The position numbers and the translations under genes are program-made. Of a stretch of DNA of 64,000 nt, positions 9,301 to 17,738 are shown one piece after another (positions within the stretch are counted from its first letter, which is position 1; each line of letters opens with the position of its first letter). The notes under the pieces were generated by a model. The model made no database searches. It was not told where the DNA came from and saw nothing but the letters and a program-made list of their open reading frames with translations. Location of the stretch: assembly GCA_965238045.1 (NCBI GenBank), contig CBDEGU010000009.1, positions 1-64,000 on the forward strand. The letters are read 5' to 3'. The DNA comes from CBDEGU01 sp965238045. Its GTDB lineage: Bacteria; Acidobacteriota; Terriglobia; Bryobacterales; UBA6623.

Positions 9301-11301
9301 AGCAAGACGATGAACGTCAACGTTGGTTCGGCCCGCAAGGGTGGGAAGCGGAGCATTGAACTGTGGGTGGAATCGGAAGTGGAAGGCGTGAATTCCTCCG
9401 AGGGTTTTCGTATCGCTGCGACGAAGGATCGGGTCGTGGTGAGTGGAACGACACCACTAGGCGTCATGCGTGGCGTCTACCAGATGGAGGAGGACATGCG
9501 GGTCCGCAGGGGGCCCTTCGTTTCCCGGGGAAGCATCCTTAAGAACTCCCGCTTCCCCATTCGGCTGACGATGCCTTTCCTCTCCGGAGGCGCCAAGTAC
9601 ACCGAGACATCACGGCCCCTCGAGTATACGGATGGGCTCTTGCGGCGGATCTCTCACGATGGTTTCAACGCGATCTGGCTCTGGATTAACACCGAAGAGG
9701 CAACGATGGACTCCAGGATCTTTCCGGAGTTCAACGAGCCCGACGCCGCCCGCCGCTTTGAACGTCTCCGCGACGTAACCGAGCGAGCCCGCCGTTTTGG
9801 CATTGATGTTTACCTCTATCTTGCGACCGGCTATCACCATCACTTGCCAGGCAACGCCTACCGGTTCTTTGACCGTCATCCGGAAATGCGCGGCTACGGT
9901 TGGGGCATTCCTCTGTGCACTTCAAACAAGAAAGTGCGGGACTACTACGCAGAGACCGTTAAGACGATATTCCGCGAAGTTCCGGTAGCGAAGGGACTGA
10001 TCGTTATCTATGACAGCGAGGGGTTTTATTACTGCGGCAATAATAACCGGCGACGGTTGCAGTGCCCACGCTGCCGCCACCACAGCCAGCCGTATCTCGC
10101 CGATCAACTTCTGCGGACCTTGTACGGAGCCATGAAAGAGCAGGGAGGTGCGGACAAGGAATTCATCGCTTGGAATTATGACAACGAGTCCGAGTGGGTC
10201 TACGAGACGTTGCCGCTGCTGCCCAAAGACATCATGATCGAGAATAACTTCGCAAAGGGAGCGATTGTCGAGCGGGATGGCATCCGGCATCGAACAGGCG
10301 ATTACAACATTACAAGCGTGGGGCCGCCTGCCCTCTTCGTGAAGTTGTATGAAGCGGCTCGAGCGCAACAACTGCGCTTTATCGCGAAAACAGAGCACGC
10401 GATTAGTCAGGAATTCATTTTCACGCCGTACATCCCGGCCATGGAGCAGTTCTTCCGGCGGATTGAGAAGATTCGGGAGTTTGATTTAGCAGGGTGGTTT
10501 GGTAACTGGAGTCACTATGGATACACGCCATCACCAAACGCCCGGTTGATTCGGGAGATGTCGTTTGACCCTGCTCCGTCGATGGAGGATGTGTTGCGAC
10601 GTCTGGCGTTGCGAGACTTCGGGTCCGCAGCGGCGCCTCATGTCTTGGCGGCGTGGCATCAGTTCAGCGAGGCTATACGGCAGTACCCATACTCGGACGA
10701 TGTAGCAAGGCTCCCCGGTCCGATTCAGAAAGGCCCAAGCCAGCCGCTCTTTCTCGACCCGGAGGTGGAGAGCTTCGGCAGATGGCGGGCCTGGCAGAAT
10801 GACCTAGAGTGGGCAGAGCCTTGGGGGCCGGAAATCACCGCCAAGTATCTTGGAAAGGTACAAGAAGGTTTTGCTCGCGGTATCGCTGATCTGAAAAGCG
10901 CCCTCCAGGTAGCGGAGGGCCCGGACCGCGAGGCTGTCGAGTCGCTCTGGAGGGTGGCAAAGACGATCGACAGCTCTCTGGTCTCGACGCTTCACCTAAT
11001 GCGGTGGATTCCTCGGCGGGATGAGTTTATGTCCGCGGAAACAGCGGAGTCGCGCCGGGAAGAGCTGCGCTCGCAACTCGCGGGAATCGCGGCGAAGGAG
11101 CGTGAAAACGCCCTTCAGATCCTGCCAGTTCTGGACCAGGATTCGCGCCTCGGCTATGCATCCGCGGGTGGAGGGGTCGTCAGGGGCGGTCTGTTTTCTC
11201 CGGCTCTCGTACGTTGGAAAATAGGCCACATCGACGACCTGCTGCTGCGCCGTCTTCCGATGGCGATGAAGCGGGCGCCAATTGAGGAGAAGCATTTCTA
11301 G
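6340..11301 (+). CDS. Giant exported fusion: two alpha/beta-hydrolase domains plus a GH67/GH20-like glycosidase half
   Basis: A 1653-residue protein starting at GTG 6340, 7 bases after AAGGAG. Residues 1-28 are a signal or anchor (KLLIAFVLTATLVYVI). Domain 1 (about 60-400) has an alpha/beta-hydrolase layout, but the nucleophile elbow reads GQGQGG, with no Ser. Domain 2 (about 430-755) is a second hydrolase with HGLGG for the oxyanion loop, elbow GLSYGG (near residue 617) and a C-terminal His candidate in DGVHEIHG; it resembles acetyl-xylan-esterase or dienelactone-hydrolase-type enzymes. A beta-sandwich-like stretch (about 765-915) follows, then an alpha-beta domain like the N-terminal domain of GH67/GH20 enzymes (about 950-1065), then a TIM-barrel-like part from about 1070 (WLWINTEE, YLYLATGYHHH, VIYDSEGFYY) and a helical C-terminus. 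The probable job is removal of acyl or glycuronyl groups from a plant or algal polysaccharide. That substrate is inferred. Confidence 0.75.
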   Translation: MSSERVRKLLIAFVLTATLVYVIRPANTAPTRDPQALVTEIASKEKIQLTPVPHLKGTAPLNLPSEVLAIQYEQIQNYFLKAISKARRERDELWKPDFSSAEAYRRSTQPHRDRLREMLGLVDLPSHGSAQTAVLSGGDVHIESVTIPLDGEFAARGLVFSRGGRGKAIVVAIPDAQQTPEEFAGISEGSSATWLATLLNRDVVVCIPQMIERTEDHTIAQLAVGQRMSRRRLLHRLGFIVGRTLVGMEVQQVSALRRYLAERFNVRPAAVMGQGQGGMTALYAAATDPEWQSAVVIDYFQRREWAWEEPVDRMLYGQIKEFGDAEVVALIAPRALTILTSHGGPVSVESVTPELQRARRFYDGLSKGGALAADLVRAEVLDEAVARIAGDTNADKKRAPIVFSLTVSHNEVQKARNEHFHSMHEYLRQLNRESDQVRIDRWDLEGTSPSERAAKAEQLRAELRKLMGVTGPPEVLINARTRLIRVTDRFAAYEVLLDAAPDLQVYGQLLVPRDIDGRRPAVVVQHGLGGEPRDVTGLGVDADTVYHEFARKIAEEGYVVFAPYITTTLPTTVTNRLVRQAAMLGRMRTSVEFLKLQRIVDFLQSLPVVDKDHLGYYGLSYGGYAAIWMPPLEPRLKLTVISGHFNDWRNKITNEVWRGSYMRHPDEDFFNWDVLRRFTHRELIAAMWPRPAMVEFAERDGTTKPEWHARAWNEVEQWAKAWEVPDKYVRDHFDGVHEIHGVKAISFLDRWLRPEQASGRDYVYDLRHGIKTNQSITEIGEGTLPFVSMDVDASEETRVRGTFNVAATDPNFRGFALKVSRAGNPGPLVMRFGASEGGNDIGEARLASTEILPLYDLRYEARVPAVRLDPNVLYHFEVRAESGSRYEADHYVLYGPRPLGGKAYPQHFGLSFDVLTGNEAKTVQHREDRFEFARRLMSSYEGGEPVGKLDSGPREGEVEITSQWIIYTGESSGEVIDAAEEDLREFLSKTMNVNVGSARKGGKRSIELWVESEVEGVNSSEGFRIAATKDRVVVSGTTPLGVMRGVYQMEEDMRVRRGPFVSRGSILKNSRFPIRLTMPFLSGGAKYTETSRPLEYTDGLLRRISHDGFNAIWLWINTEEATMDSRIFPEFNEPDAARRFERLRDVTERARRFGIDVYLYLATGYHHHLPGNAYRFFDRHPEMRGYGWGIPLCTSNKKVRDYYAETVKTIFREVPVAKGLIVIYDSEGFYYCGNNNRRRLQCPRCRHHSQPYLADQLLRTLYGAMKEQGGADKEFIAWNYDNESEWVYETLPLLPKDIMIENNFAKGAIVERDGIRHRTGDYNITSVGPPALFVKLYEAARAQQLRFIAKTEHAISQEFIFTPYIPAMEQFFRRIEKIREFDLAGWFGNWSHYGYTPSPNARLIREMSFDPAPSMEDVLRRLALRDFGSAAAPHVLAAWHQFSEAIRQYPYSDDVARLPGPIQKGPSQPLFLDPEVESFGRWRAWQNDLEWAEPWGPEITAKYLGKVQEGFARGIADLKSALQVAEGPDREAVESLWRVAKTIDSSLVSTLHLMRWIPRRDEFMSAETAESRREELRSQLAGIAAKERENALQILPVLDQDSRLGYASAGGGVVRGGLFSPALVRWKIGHIDDLLLRRLPMAMKRAPIEEKHF

Positions 11302-11786
11302 AGTGATAGACCGCGAAAGGCTGGCCGTGTTCTCGATTGAGGGGAAGCGACCTGCCCTTCGAAGAAGCGATACGGAAGTGGACCTGGAAGGTCTTGCAGG
11401 GGTTGTTACACCACACCGAGGCCGGGACCCGTAAGCGCGCCGGTCTTCATTCTTCCGTCCCGCACCGTAAAGAGACCAGGAAAGCGGTCTTTCCAAGGAT
11501 CATTTGCTCCTGGAATGAACTGGCGGGCATTCGCCTCGATCGCGGCTACTGGGCCCAGGGCTTTCTAGGGCTTTAGGGCCTTCCAGGCCTTTCGGGGACC
11601 GGAAGCTGTGAAAAAATGCTAAGACAGTCAGCCGCGCATCACCTAAGTCCTTGCGAATCAGAGCGCGTTTCGCCAGCGCTTGTGACAGTCCCGATTTTTT
11701 CACAGCTTCCAGAGCCCGATAGCAGCCTTGAATGGACGCCCCGGAACCCAGAAATCAGGGGCCTTTCGGGGCTTTCGGGAGCGCGT
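11302..11786. other. Intergenic region, 485 bp
   Basis: No gene is supported. It contains the small inverted-repeat element at 11601-11710 and ends where the truncated SRAP gene begins to show homology. A T/C/G-rich low-complexity stretch (GGGCTTTCTAGGGCTTTAG, GCCTTCCAGGCC) precedes the element. Confidence 0.5.
11601..11710. repeat. MITE-like element with 17-bp perfect inverted ends
   Basis: GGAAGCTGTGAAAAAAT at 11601-11617 is repeated exactly in reverse at 11694-11710. The 110-bp unit has no coding capacity of its own and no clear target duplication. It sits at the broken 5' side of an SRAP gene. Confidence 0.6.
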
Positions 11787-12266
11787 GACGAGAAGATCGG
11801 CTACAAGCTCATCAATGCGCGTTCGGAAACCGCCGGGGAGAAGCCAAGCTTCCGGGCCGCGTTGCGGGAGCGCCGGTGTCTCGTGCCCGCCAACTGGTTC
11901 TACGAGTGGAAGGGGGACCGGGGAGCGAAGATCCCCCATGTGATCCGGCGGTGTGACGGTGGGCTGTTTGCCATGGCGGGCTTGTACGAGACGTGGCAGC
12001 GGCCAGACGGCGGGACCCTCCGGACGTTCACCATCTTGACGCGCTCGCCGAATTCGCTAGTGGCTTCCATTCACGACCGCATGCCGGTGATGCTCCGGGA
12101 GGGCGAAGAGAGTACGTGGCTTTCGTCCGAGACCGATCCGGGACGTTTCTTGCACGAGGCCGAACCGTATCCGGCGGGCGACATGGAAGCCTATCCCGTC
12201 TCGCGGCTGGTGAACTCGGTTCGGAATAATTCTCCGGAGTTGATACGGCGCTTACTGGGAGCCTAA
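11787..12266 (+). pseudogene. SOS-response-associated (SRAP/YedK/HMCES) protein, C-terminal part only
   Basis: From DEKIGYKLINARSET onward the sequence is a typical SRAP C-terminal two-thirds: RCLVPANWFYEWKG (with the conserved Glu), LFAMAGLYETW, FTILTRSPN, IHDRMPVML (with the conserved His) and VSRLVNSVRNN. The N-terminal MCGRF with the catalytic Cys2 is missing. Upstream codons in this frame (from 11616) run through the MITE-like element and are not SRAP-like. SRAP proteins shield abasic sites by a Cys2 crosslink, so this remnant cannot do that. A matching N-terminal fragment of another SRAP gene lies at 40364. Confidence 0.85.
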
Positions 12267-12568
12267 GAATAGCCCGCTAGAGAGCCGCCCTGAGCCGTTG
12301 CGCGGGCTGCTTCAGGCCCCAGAGACCCCACCTTGCGCCCTTCGCGGCCCCGCGTGGTACAACCAAAGCGGCCCCAGCCGGTGTGAGAGCACCGACTGGA
12401 GCCTAACCAGCCACACGATACTCGGTCGGATGTCGTATGGACGGTTCAAAGCGCAATATCCATTGGATGCCGGCGTCCGGAGTTGGGATGCGGAAAATTC
12501 CGGCGGCGCTTTTGGCGGCGGAGCGGCGGCAGTGAGCGACCTCGCCTGTCTGCGAGCGGGGCGACCGT
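12267..12568. other. Intergenic region, 302 bp
   Basis: Nothing supportable was seen: no tRNA, no clear repeat and no strong terminator. Both neighbouring genes end toward this gap. Confidence 0.5.
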
Positions 12569-13768
12569 TCAGGCCTCCATCTTTTGCTCAGCGGCATTGA
12601 AACGCATCCTCTTGCCGGTGCGCAGGGATTCCATGGCCATGGCAAGCGCGACGGCGGTGTAGGCGCCTGCCTCGACCGGGGCGTTGGGGTCTTTGCGCGA
12701 CTGGATGCTGGCGAGGAAATTCTCGACATGCTGTGTCGTCGAACGCCCGAAGGTGCCGTAGCGAATGTTCTCGATGGATGGCTTGATCTCGAGTTCACTG
12801 GTCTGGGGATAGAGCACGTGCGATTCGCGCGAAACGTCGAAGCGTGCCTTATCGCCGCAGAACTGCTTCATCTGGTCATGCGCCGCGTTGTAGCGCATGG
12901 CCTTGTAACCGAGGGTAAACACGGCGATGTAGTCCTCGGGGTATTCGATGATCATTGTCGTCGTGTCGGGGATCTCAAGTCCCTCAATATGGACCTGGCC
13001 CCCCGAGCAGGTCACCGCCGACGGGAATTTCGAATTCATGTACCAGCCAATACAGTCGATGATGTGGGCGCCCTGGCCGACGGTGAGCCCGCCGGAATAG
13101 TCGTGAAACCAGTACCAGTTGCGGAACCGAAACGCGTCGAAGTCGCGCTTGGGCGTCGTGCCCAGCCAGCGCTGCCAGTCGAGGCTGCCCTTCACTTCCG
13201 CCTTGCGGGGGCGCGAGAGGTTGTTATACCACCAGGAGTTCACGAGGCGAATCTGGCCGAGCTGGCCCGATTCCATGACTTGTTTGCCTTCGCGGAAAAT
13301 ATCGTAGCTGCGGCGCTGCGTGCCCACCTGCACGATGCGCTTGGTGCGGCGCACGGCATCAATCATCTGGAAAGCTTCCTCGACGGTGTGGCACATCGGT
13401 TTCTCGACGTAGACATCCTTACCAGCCTCGCAGGCGTCGATGGTGATCTTGGCGTGCCAGTGATCGGGTGTGGCCACGATCACCGCGTCGATATCTTTGT
13501 TTTCCAGCAGACGCTCATAGTCTTTGTACGTCTTGGTGCTCGTCCCCGCGGTTTCGGCGCCGAGCTGGAGATTCTCTTCGTAGATGTCGCAGACCGCCGC
13601 GGTGGAGGCCTTGGCGTTTTCCTTGAAATATCTGGTGAGGGTGCGGCCCCGGCCGCCGGCGCCGATCGTGCCAATGACGATCCGGTCATTGGCTCCTTTC
13701 ACTCTGCTTGCCGAAAGCGCGGTCAGGCCGGCGGCGGCTGATTGATGGATGAATGTTCTGCGCTGCAT
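12569..13768 (-). CDS. Gfo/Idh/MocA-family oxidoreductase, Tat-exported type
   Basis: A 399-residue protein. The N-terminus MQRRTFIHQSAAAGLTALSA is a twin-arginine-like signal. The Rossmann motif GTIGAGGRGR (residues 33-42) and the signature VEKPMCHTVEEA (about 121-132) with its conserved Lys mark an NAD(P)-dependent Gfo/Idh/MocA enzyme. A C-terminal alpha-beta domain follows, with WYWFHDYSGG and QGAHIIDCIGWY. GAGG stands just upstream of the ATG at 13768. Related exported members in Acidobacteriota and Planctomycetota usually act on sugars or sugar acids; the substrate here is unknown. The gene stands alone, with a 1.2-kb gap on the IS91 side. Confidence 0.9.
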   Translation of the reverse strand: MQRRTFIHQSAAAGLTALSASRVKGANDRIVIGTIGAGGRGRTLTRYFKENAKASTAAVCDIYEENLQLGAETAGTSTKTYKDYERLLENKDIDAVIVATPDHWHAKITIDACEAGKDVYVEKPMCHTVEEAFQMIDAVRRTKRIVQVGTQRRSYDIFREGKQVMESGQLGQIRLVNSWWYNNLSRPRKAEVKGSLDWQRWLGTTPKRDFDAFRFRNWYWFHDYSGGLTVGQGAHIIDCIGWYMNSKFPSAVTCSGGQVHIEGLEIPDTTTMIIEYPEDYIAVFTLGYKAMRYNAAHDQMKQFCGDKARFDVSRESHVLYPQTSELEIKPSIENIRYGTFGRSTTQHVENFLASIQSRKDPNAPVEAGAYTAVALAMAMESLRTGKRMRFNAAEQKMEA

Positions 13769-14534
13769 GGGTCCTCGTTGCTGTCGCGAGTTGCGAAATT
13801 TCGTCGGCTCGATGATCGCCAGGGCGGGGGGTTCCGTCCGCTGGGTCCATATCTTCTGGGTCCAGAGTAGGGCAGGGAAGAACGAATGTCAAACGCCGGT
13901 GACCGGGTGAGGGGCCGGCCGCGGGGATGGAATGGAGCGGCGACGTGATATTGGATTTTCCTTTCCGATGGAAACCCGATCGCGACAAGTACGTCTGTCT
14001 AGTGGAAGGGATGGAGCGAGCCAGGCTGTAGAGGCCGGCTCGGTAGTGATTCATCTCTTTTGATCTGTTCGGCGGCAAAGGTAAGGATAACTCAGGGCAG
14101 CGGCTTCCGATACCTCTCCGGGTCGTCTTAGCCAGGATTTCCATTTTGGCCCTGGCACCGTTACAGTATAGCCCCACGCTGGCCCGAATACTACGCGTTT
14201 TCGCGCTGAACCCTGCACATCACCTCCGCCGGCGGCCCCCAAGGCCCGTCCGTCCGCTCTCAGGCAGTAATTGAGCGGACTGAACGGCGCTCCGTCCGAC
14301 GTTCTTGAAGTTTGATCCGAACACCGCTCTGGTTCAGCTCTCCGGCTTTCACATTCATCTCGAAGAGGCCGAAACCGGCGACCTTGGGATCATCTTGCTG
14401 CACCGTGAATCGACGACAAGATTGTAGCCTGGCGAATTGCTGGCGATAACACCTTAGGACCGTATCGACCGTGCGGCGGGCGAAGGGGGGTGGAGAGAGG
14501 CGGTGGCAAGGTGGGCCGCCGCATTGTCGATAGG
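13769..14534. other. Intergenic region, 766 bp
   Basis: No gene is supported. It holds one copy of the dispersed repeat at 14132-14240. The remainder shows no clear coding frame or RNA gene. Confidence 0.5.
14132..14240 (+). repeat. Dispersed repeat copy (CCAGGATTTCCATTTTGG type)
   Basis: It starts with CCAGGATTTCCATTTTGGCC, passes CACCGTTACAGTATA and CGAATACTACG, and ends CATCACCTCCGCCGG. The copy at 35290 follows the same order of blocks. It shows no stable reading frame. Confidence 0.6.
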
Positions 14535-14788
14535 GGTTGTTGGAGGAAGCCGAGCTCAGGCCCGGCTATGTGGATTGTAGGGATTGGCTTGGTCGTTGGG
14601 CAGGAGGAGTAGGACCTTTCGGGAGTAGAACGTGGCTTGGATCGCCCGGATTGCTTTGATGTATGGAAGCCGCGAAGTCCTCGCAGGCGGGCGAATCAGC
14701 TCCGCGGAAAGACCCAGGCGCAGGAGTGCGAAGCACCCCCTGGCGACGGCGCGTCGCAGCGTTGCGTTGGCGAAGAGACGGTGAGGGG

Positions 14789-15994
14789 TCATGAGGAGTC
14801 GATAGCCTCGGGCAGGGCCATGGCCCCGGCGCGCAGCGCCAGTTCCAGCGCCGAGAGCCATGCGACCACGCGCAGCCTTCCCTCGCGGCAGAGCGGGCAG
14901 CGGCGCTCCACAGCTTGCCGTTGCTCCTTGCTCAACAAGGCAGGGGAAACTTCCCTCGTCGCGGACGCCTGGAGGAGTTCCCGGCAGCGGGCCAAGCCCA
15001 CCGCGCGTCTGCGATGAGCCAAGAAACCGTAGTAGCGGATCTTGACGAAGCCACGCGGCAGCACATGCAGCAAGAAGCGCCGCAAAAACTCGACCGCGTC
15101 GAGCGTCATCGTCTCGATGCGGTGGTTGTTCTTGGCGTTGCGAAAACGCAAGCGCAGGCGGCCGTCATGGAGCGAGCGCAAGCGACCGTTAGAGATGGCG
15201 ACGCGATGGGTATAACGAGCCAGATACTTGAGCACCTGTTCGGGTCCGGCCATGGGCGGCTTGACGTAGACCACCCACTCGGTTGTTCTCAGTTTTCGCA
15301 GCCAAGAGTGAAAACGTTCGGGCTTCGTCAGCGGGGCCAGCTGCCGGTCGAGTTCCAGCTCGCCGTGTTCGAACGCCCGCCGCAAACCGTCTAAGAGCTT
15401 GCCGCGAAACAAGCGGCTCAGAGGCCGTACGGGCAGGAAAAACTTCTTGCGGCAGCGGATCCATCGGCTGCCGTCGAGCGCCATCCCTCCCGCCGGCACG
15501 ACGCAGTGCAGGTGCGGATGAGGCAGCAGTATCTGGTTCCAGGTATGCAATACGGCGAAGAAGCCGATCTGGGCGCCCAAACGCTTGGGGTCGCGAGCGA
15601 GTTGTTGCAAGCTTTGAGAGGCCGCCTCGAACAGCAGACGGTAGAAGAGTCGCTGATTCTGGAGGGCCAACATTGCCAGGGCCCCTGGCACGGTGAACAC
15701 AACATGGCAGTAGTGCACCGGAAGTAGTTCCTGCGCCCGTGCCCCCAGCCAGCGGTCACGCGCCGCCGACTGGCACTTCGGACAGTGCCGGTTCGAGCAC
15801 GAGTTGTACGCGATCCGTTCCTGCGAGCAAGAATCGCACTGTTCGATGTGAGCGCCCTGGGCGGCGCTGCGACACGAACCGATGTCGCGAAGGGCCTTGC
15901 GTTGACGAGCGGAGAGGCGGTGTCCCCAGCGCTCGAGCAACTCCCCTTCGTGTTGGCGAATGACATCGGCCACTTCCAGCCGATGCCGGCTCAT
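14789..15994 (-). CDS. IS91-family HUH transposase
   Basis: A 401-residue protein. The N-terminal zinc-binding part has CDSCSQ and CSNRHCPKCQ (residues about 53-75). The HUH motif is HPHLHCVVPAGG (near 178-190). The catalytic Tyr is expected in YLARYTHRVAISN. FVKIRYYGFLAHRRR near the C-terminus is typical of the family. The last part (CPLCREGRLRVVAW) adds another Cys pair. The ATG overlaps the stop of the upstream recombinase gene (ATGA), so the two genes are translated together. It should move the element by rolling-circle chemistry. It appears intact. Confidence 0.93.
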   Translation of the reverse strand: MSRHRLEVADVIRQHEGELLERWGHRLSARQRKALRDIGSCRSAAQGAHIEQCDSCSQERIAYNSCSNRHCPKCQSAARDRWLGARAQELLPVHYCHVVFTVPGALAMLALQNQRLFYRLLFEAASQSLQQLARDPKRLGAQIGFFAVLHTWNQILLPHPHLHCVVPAGGMALDGSRWIRCRKKFFLPVRPLSRLFRGKLLDGLRRAFEHGELELDRQLAPLTKPERFHSWLRKLRTTEWVVYVKPPMAGPEQVLKYLARYTHRVAISNGRLRSLHDGRLRLRFRNAKNNHRIETMTLDAVEFLRRFLLHVLPRGFVKIRYYGFLAHRRRAVGLARCRELLQASATREVSPALLSKEQRQAVERRCPLCREGRLRVVAWLSALELALRAGAMALPEAIDSS

Positions 15995-16866
15995 CGCCGG
16001 CGCCGGTCCCCGTCGTCGGTGAGCGCTTCGCGAATCTCGAGTGCTTCGAGTGGGCTCTGCGTCGTGCGCAGGCGCAATTCCGAGACATGCAGATAGCGCG
16101 CCGTCGTCTTGAGGCTGACGTGCCCCAGCAAGACCTGGATGGTGCGCAGATCCGTCCCCGCTTCCAGCAAGTGCGTGGCAAAGGAATGCCGCAGCACGTG
16201 CGGGCTCACCGGTTTGCGGATGCCTGCCTGGCGACCAAGCTTTTGGCAGATCTGCCGTACCCCCGAGGGCCGCAGCTGGGCGCCGTGGATACGGCCGGGA
16301 AACAGCAACTCGTTCGGCTTCGCCCAGCGCCAGTACAGACGCAGCAACTCCAGTAGCTTGGGAGACAACATCACCTGGCGTGGCTTCTCTCCTTTGCCGC
16401 GGCGCACCAGGATCACCATCCGCTGCGAGTCAATGTCCCCCGCTTCGAGTTGCAACACTTCGTCGAGACGCAACCCGGCTCCGTAGAGCGTCGCGAGGAT
16501 CGCGCGATGCTTCAGGTTCACCGCGGCGTCCAACAGCGCCGTCACTTCTTCACGGCTCAGCACGACCGGTAGGCGACGCCGGACCTTGGGCCGTGCGATG
16601 CGTTCGACAATCCAGGGTCGCTCGAGTGTCTGGCTGTAGAAGAACTTCAGCCCCGCCGTGCGCACCCCGAACGTCGCACCGGCCAGCTTACGCCGCTCGA
16701 TCAAGTCAAGCTGATACTCGCGAATCTGCTTCGGGCCCAGTTGCTCCGGCGACTTGCCGAAGTAGCGGGCGAGATCCTCGACGGCCTTGGTATAACTCCG
16801 AATCGTCTGCGGCGAATAGCTGCGCAGCCGCAGGTCTTGGATCATCTTCTGACGTAGCTTGGTCAT
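15991..16866 (-). CDS. Tyrosine recombinase of the IS91-like element
   Basis: A 291-residue XerC/D-like integrase. The N-terminal SAM-like arm-binding domain covers about 1-90 (LRLRSYSPQTIRSYTKAVED). In the catalytic domain the first Arg lies in LYGAGLRLDE, then HVLRHSFATHLLE (HxxR), then LLGHVSLKTTARYLH with the GH motif and the Tyr nucleophile. All residues of the R-H-R-H-Y set are present. GAGGAGG lies 6 bases before the ATG. It is coupled to the HUH transposase, an arrangement known in some IS91 relatives; what it contributes to movement is not clear from the sequence. Confidence 0.92.
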   Translation of the reverse strand: MTKLRQKMIQDLRLRSYSPQTIRSYTKAVEDLARYFGKSPEQLGPKQIREYQLDLIERRKLAGATFGVRTAGLKFFYSQTLERPWIVERIARPKVRRRLPVVLSREEVTALLDAAVNLKHRAILATLYGAGLRLDEVLQLEAGDIDSQRMVILVRRGKGEKPRQVMLSPKLLELLRLYWRWAKPNELLFPGRIHGAQLRPSGVRQICQKLGRQAGIRKPVSPHVLRHSFATHLLEAGTDLRTIQVLLGHVSLKTTARYLHVSELRLRTTQSPLEALEIREALTDDGDRRRR

Positions 16867-17201
16867 GAACGACCTCCTCTCGGTCGCTCATTATTCCTCT
16901 ACCTCAACAAAGTTTCAATCCTTCCCCACTCGCCGGCCTCCCCTTCACCTCTGCCGCGCCAGCGGCTTCGTCCAACAACCGATGTCACTAGCTATGCAAT
17001 CTTAGCACCGCCAGGCCCTTGATCTGAGCTGGTTTCGATCCCTGCGACGGCCGTGTGAGAGCCTCAGTCAGCGGATTGTTGGTGCGAAGGCGATATACCA
17101 ACACCTTTCCGCCGCAGGGCGCTATGTTGTTTGTTTCCGGTGACTTAGTCCTGCTCGCGGTCTCGGAACTCCTCATGCCAGCGGCCGATCCTGGCCTCGT
17201 C

Positions 17202-17546
17202 TTACTGCGCACCTTGCGGCTCGGCCAGCCAGATGTTCCCGGTCGTTTCCTCTGACCCGAAATACAAGCCGGCGGGTGCAAGGCCGTAACCGGGGGACAG
17301 CGAGCTTGGCAAGCCGTGGAAATGCTTGACCGCAAATTACTCTCCGAGCGGGTGCTTAGTGGAGGGATCCAGCCAGCGTGCCCAGATGCAAAGGAAACCG
17401 TCCCGCTCGGAAAGATAGTAAAGCAGGTTGTCGGCCGGTGCCCACCAACTGCGACAGTCGGTTTGACCCGCAGTGATCCGAATCCACTCGCTTTCATCGG
17501 CAGCTACCCCGGCGATTGCTGCAAACGCGTGCCTAAACAACCGGGC
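17202..17546 (-). pseudogene. PD40/WD40-like propeller end of a kinase-type regulator, decayed
   Basis: On the minus strand a frame reads ESEWIRITAGQTDCRSWW, LLYYLSERDGFLCIWARWLD and TKHPLGE, then meets TAA. The same frame continues with FAVKHFHG and TTGNIWLAEPQ to a second stop at 17202. These are the last blades of the propeller found at the C-terminus of acidobacterial Ser/Thr kinases. The internal stop and the missing upstream part mark it as a remnant. It may once have belonged with one of the kinase N-terminal scraps nearby. Confidence 0.7.
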
Positions 17547-17738
17547 TCGCCCTGGGTGTACATCTTAGGTACAGTGCCTGGTCATTGTGTGTCGGCAGTC
17601 CGGTGCGCTAGCGCCCGCTCCAGCCTACCTGAACGTCGTAACGCCGTGATTCACAAAGCCGTCCGCGAGAAGGCTTCGAATGGCGTCTCGATTGCTTTCT
17701 TTGCGCTCGAATCGCGAACTAACAGATTGGGGAAAACC

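Larger units (their letters stand above)
14535..16980 (-). mobile_element. IS91-like element carrying a tyrosine recombinase and a HUH transposase
   Basis: Two genes overlapping by 4 bases, integrase then IS91-type transposase, lie between inverted copies of GGTTGTTGGAGGAAGCCG (14535-14552, plus strand) and GGTTGTTGGACGAAGCCG (16980-16963, minus strand). Classical IS91 elements lack inverted ends, so the paired ends may reflect the recombinase-bearing subgroup. No target duplication was recognised. Confidence 0.7.

Noticed and set aside
12584..13741. Long plus-strand open frame of 385 codons
   Set aside because: It is the antisense of the Gfo/Idh/MocA gene, has no family features and Arg/Gly/Ala-rich composition typical of high-GC shadows.
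17316..17738. N-terminal extension of the CarF-like gene
   Set aside because: The extension is antisense to the propeller remnant and has no family match; ATG 17739 fits the family start.
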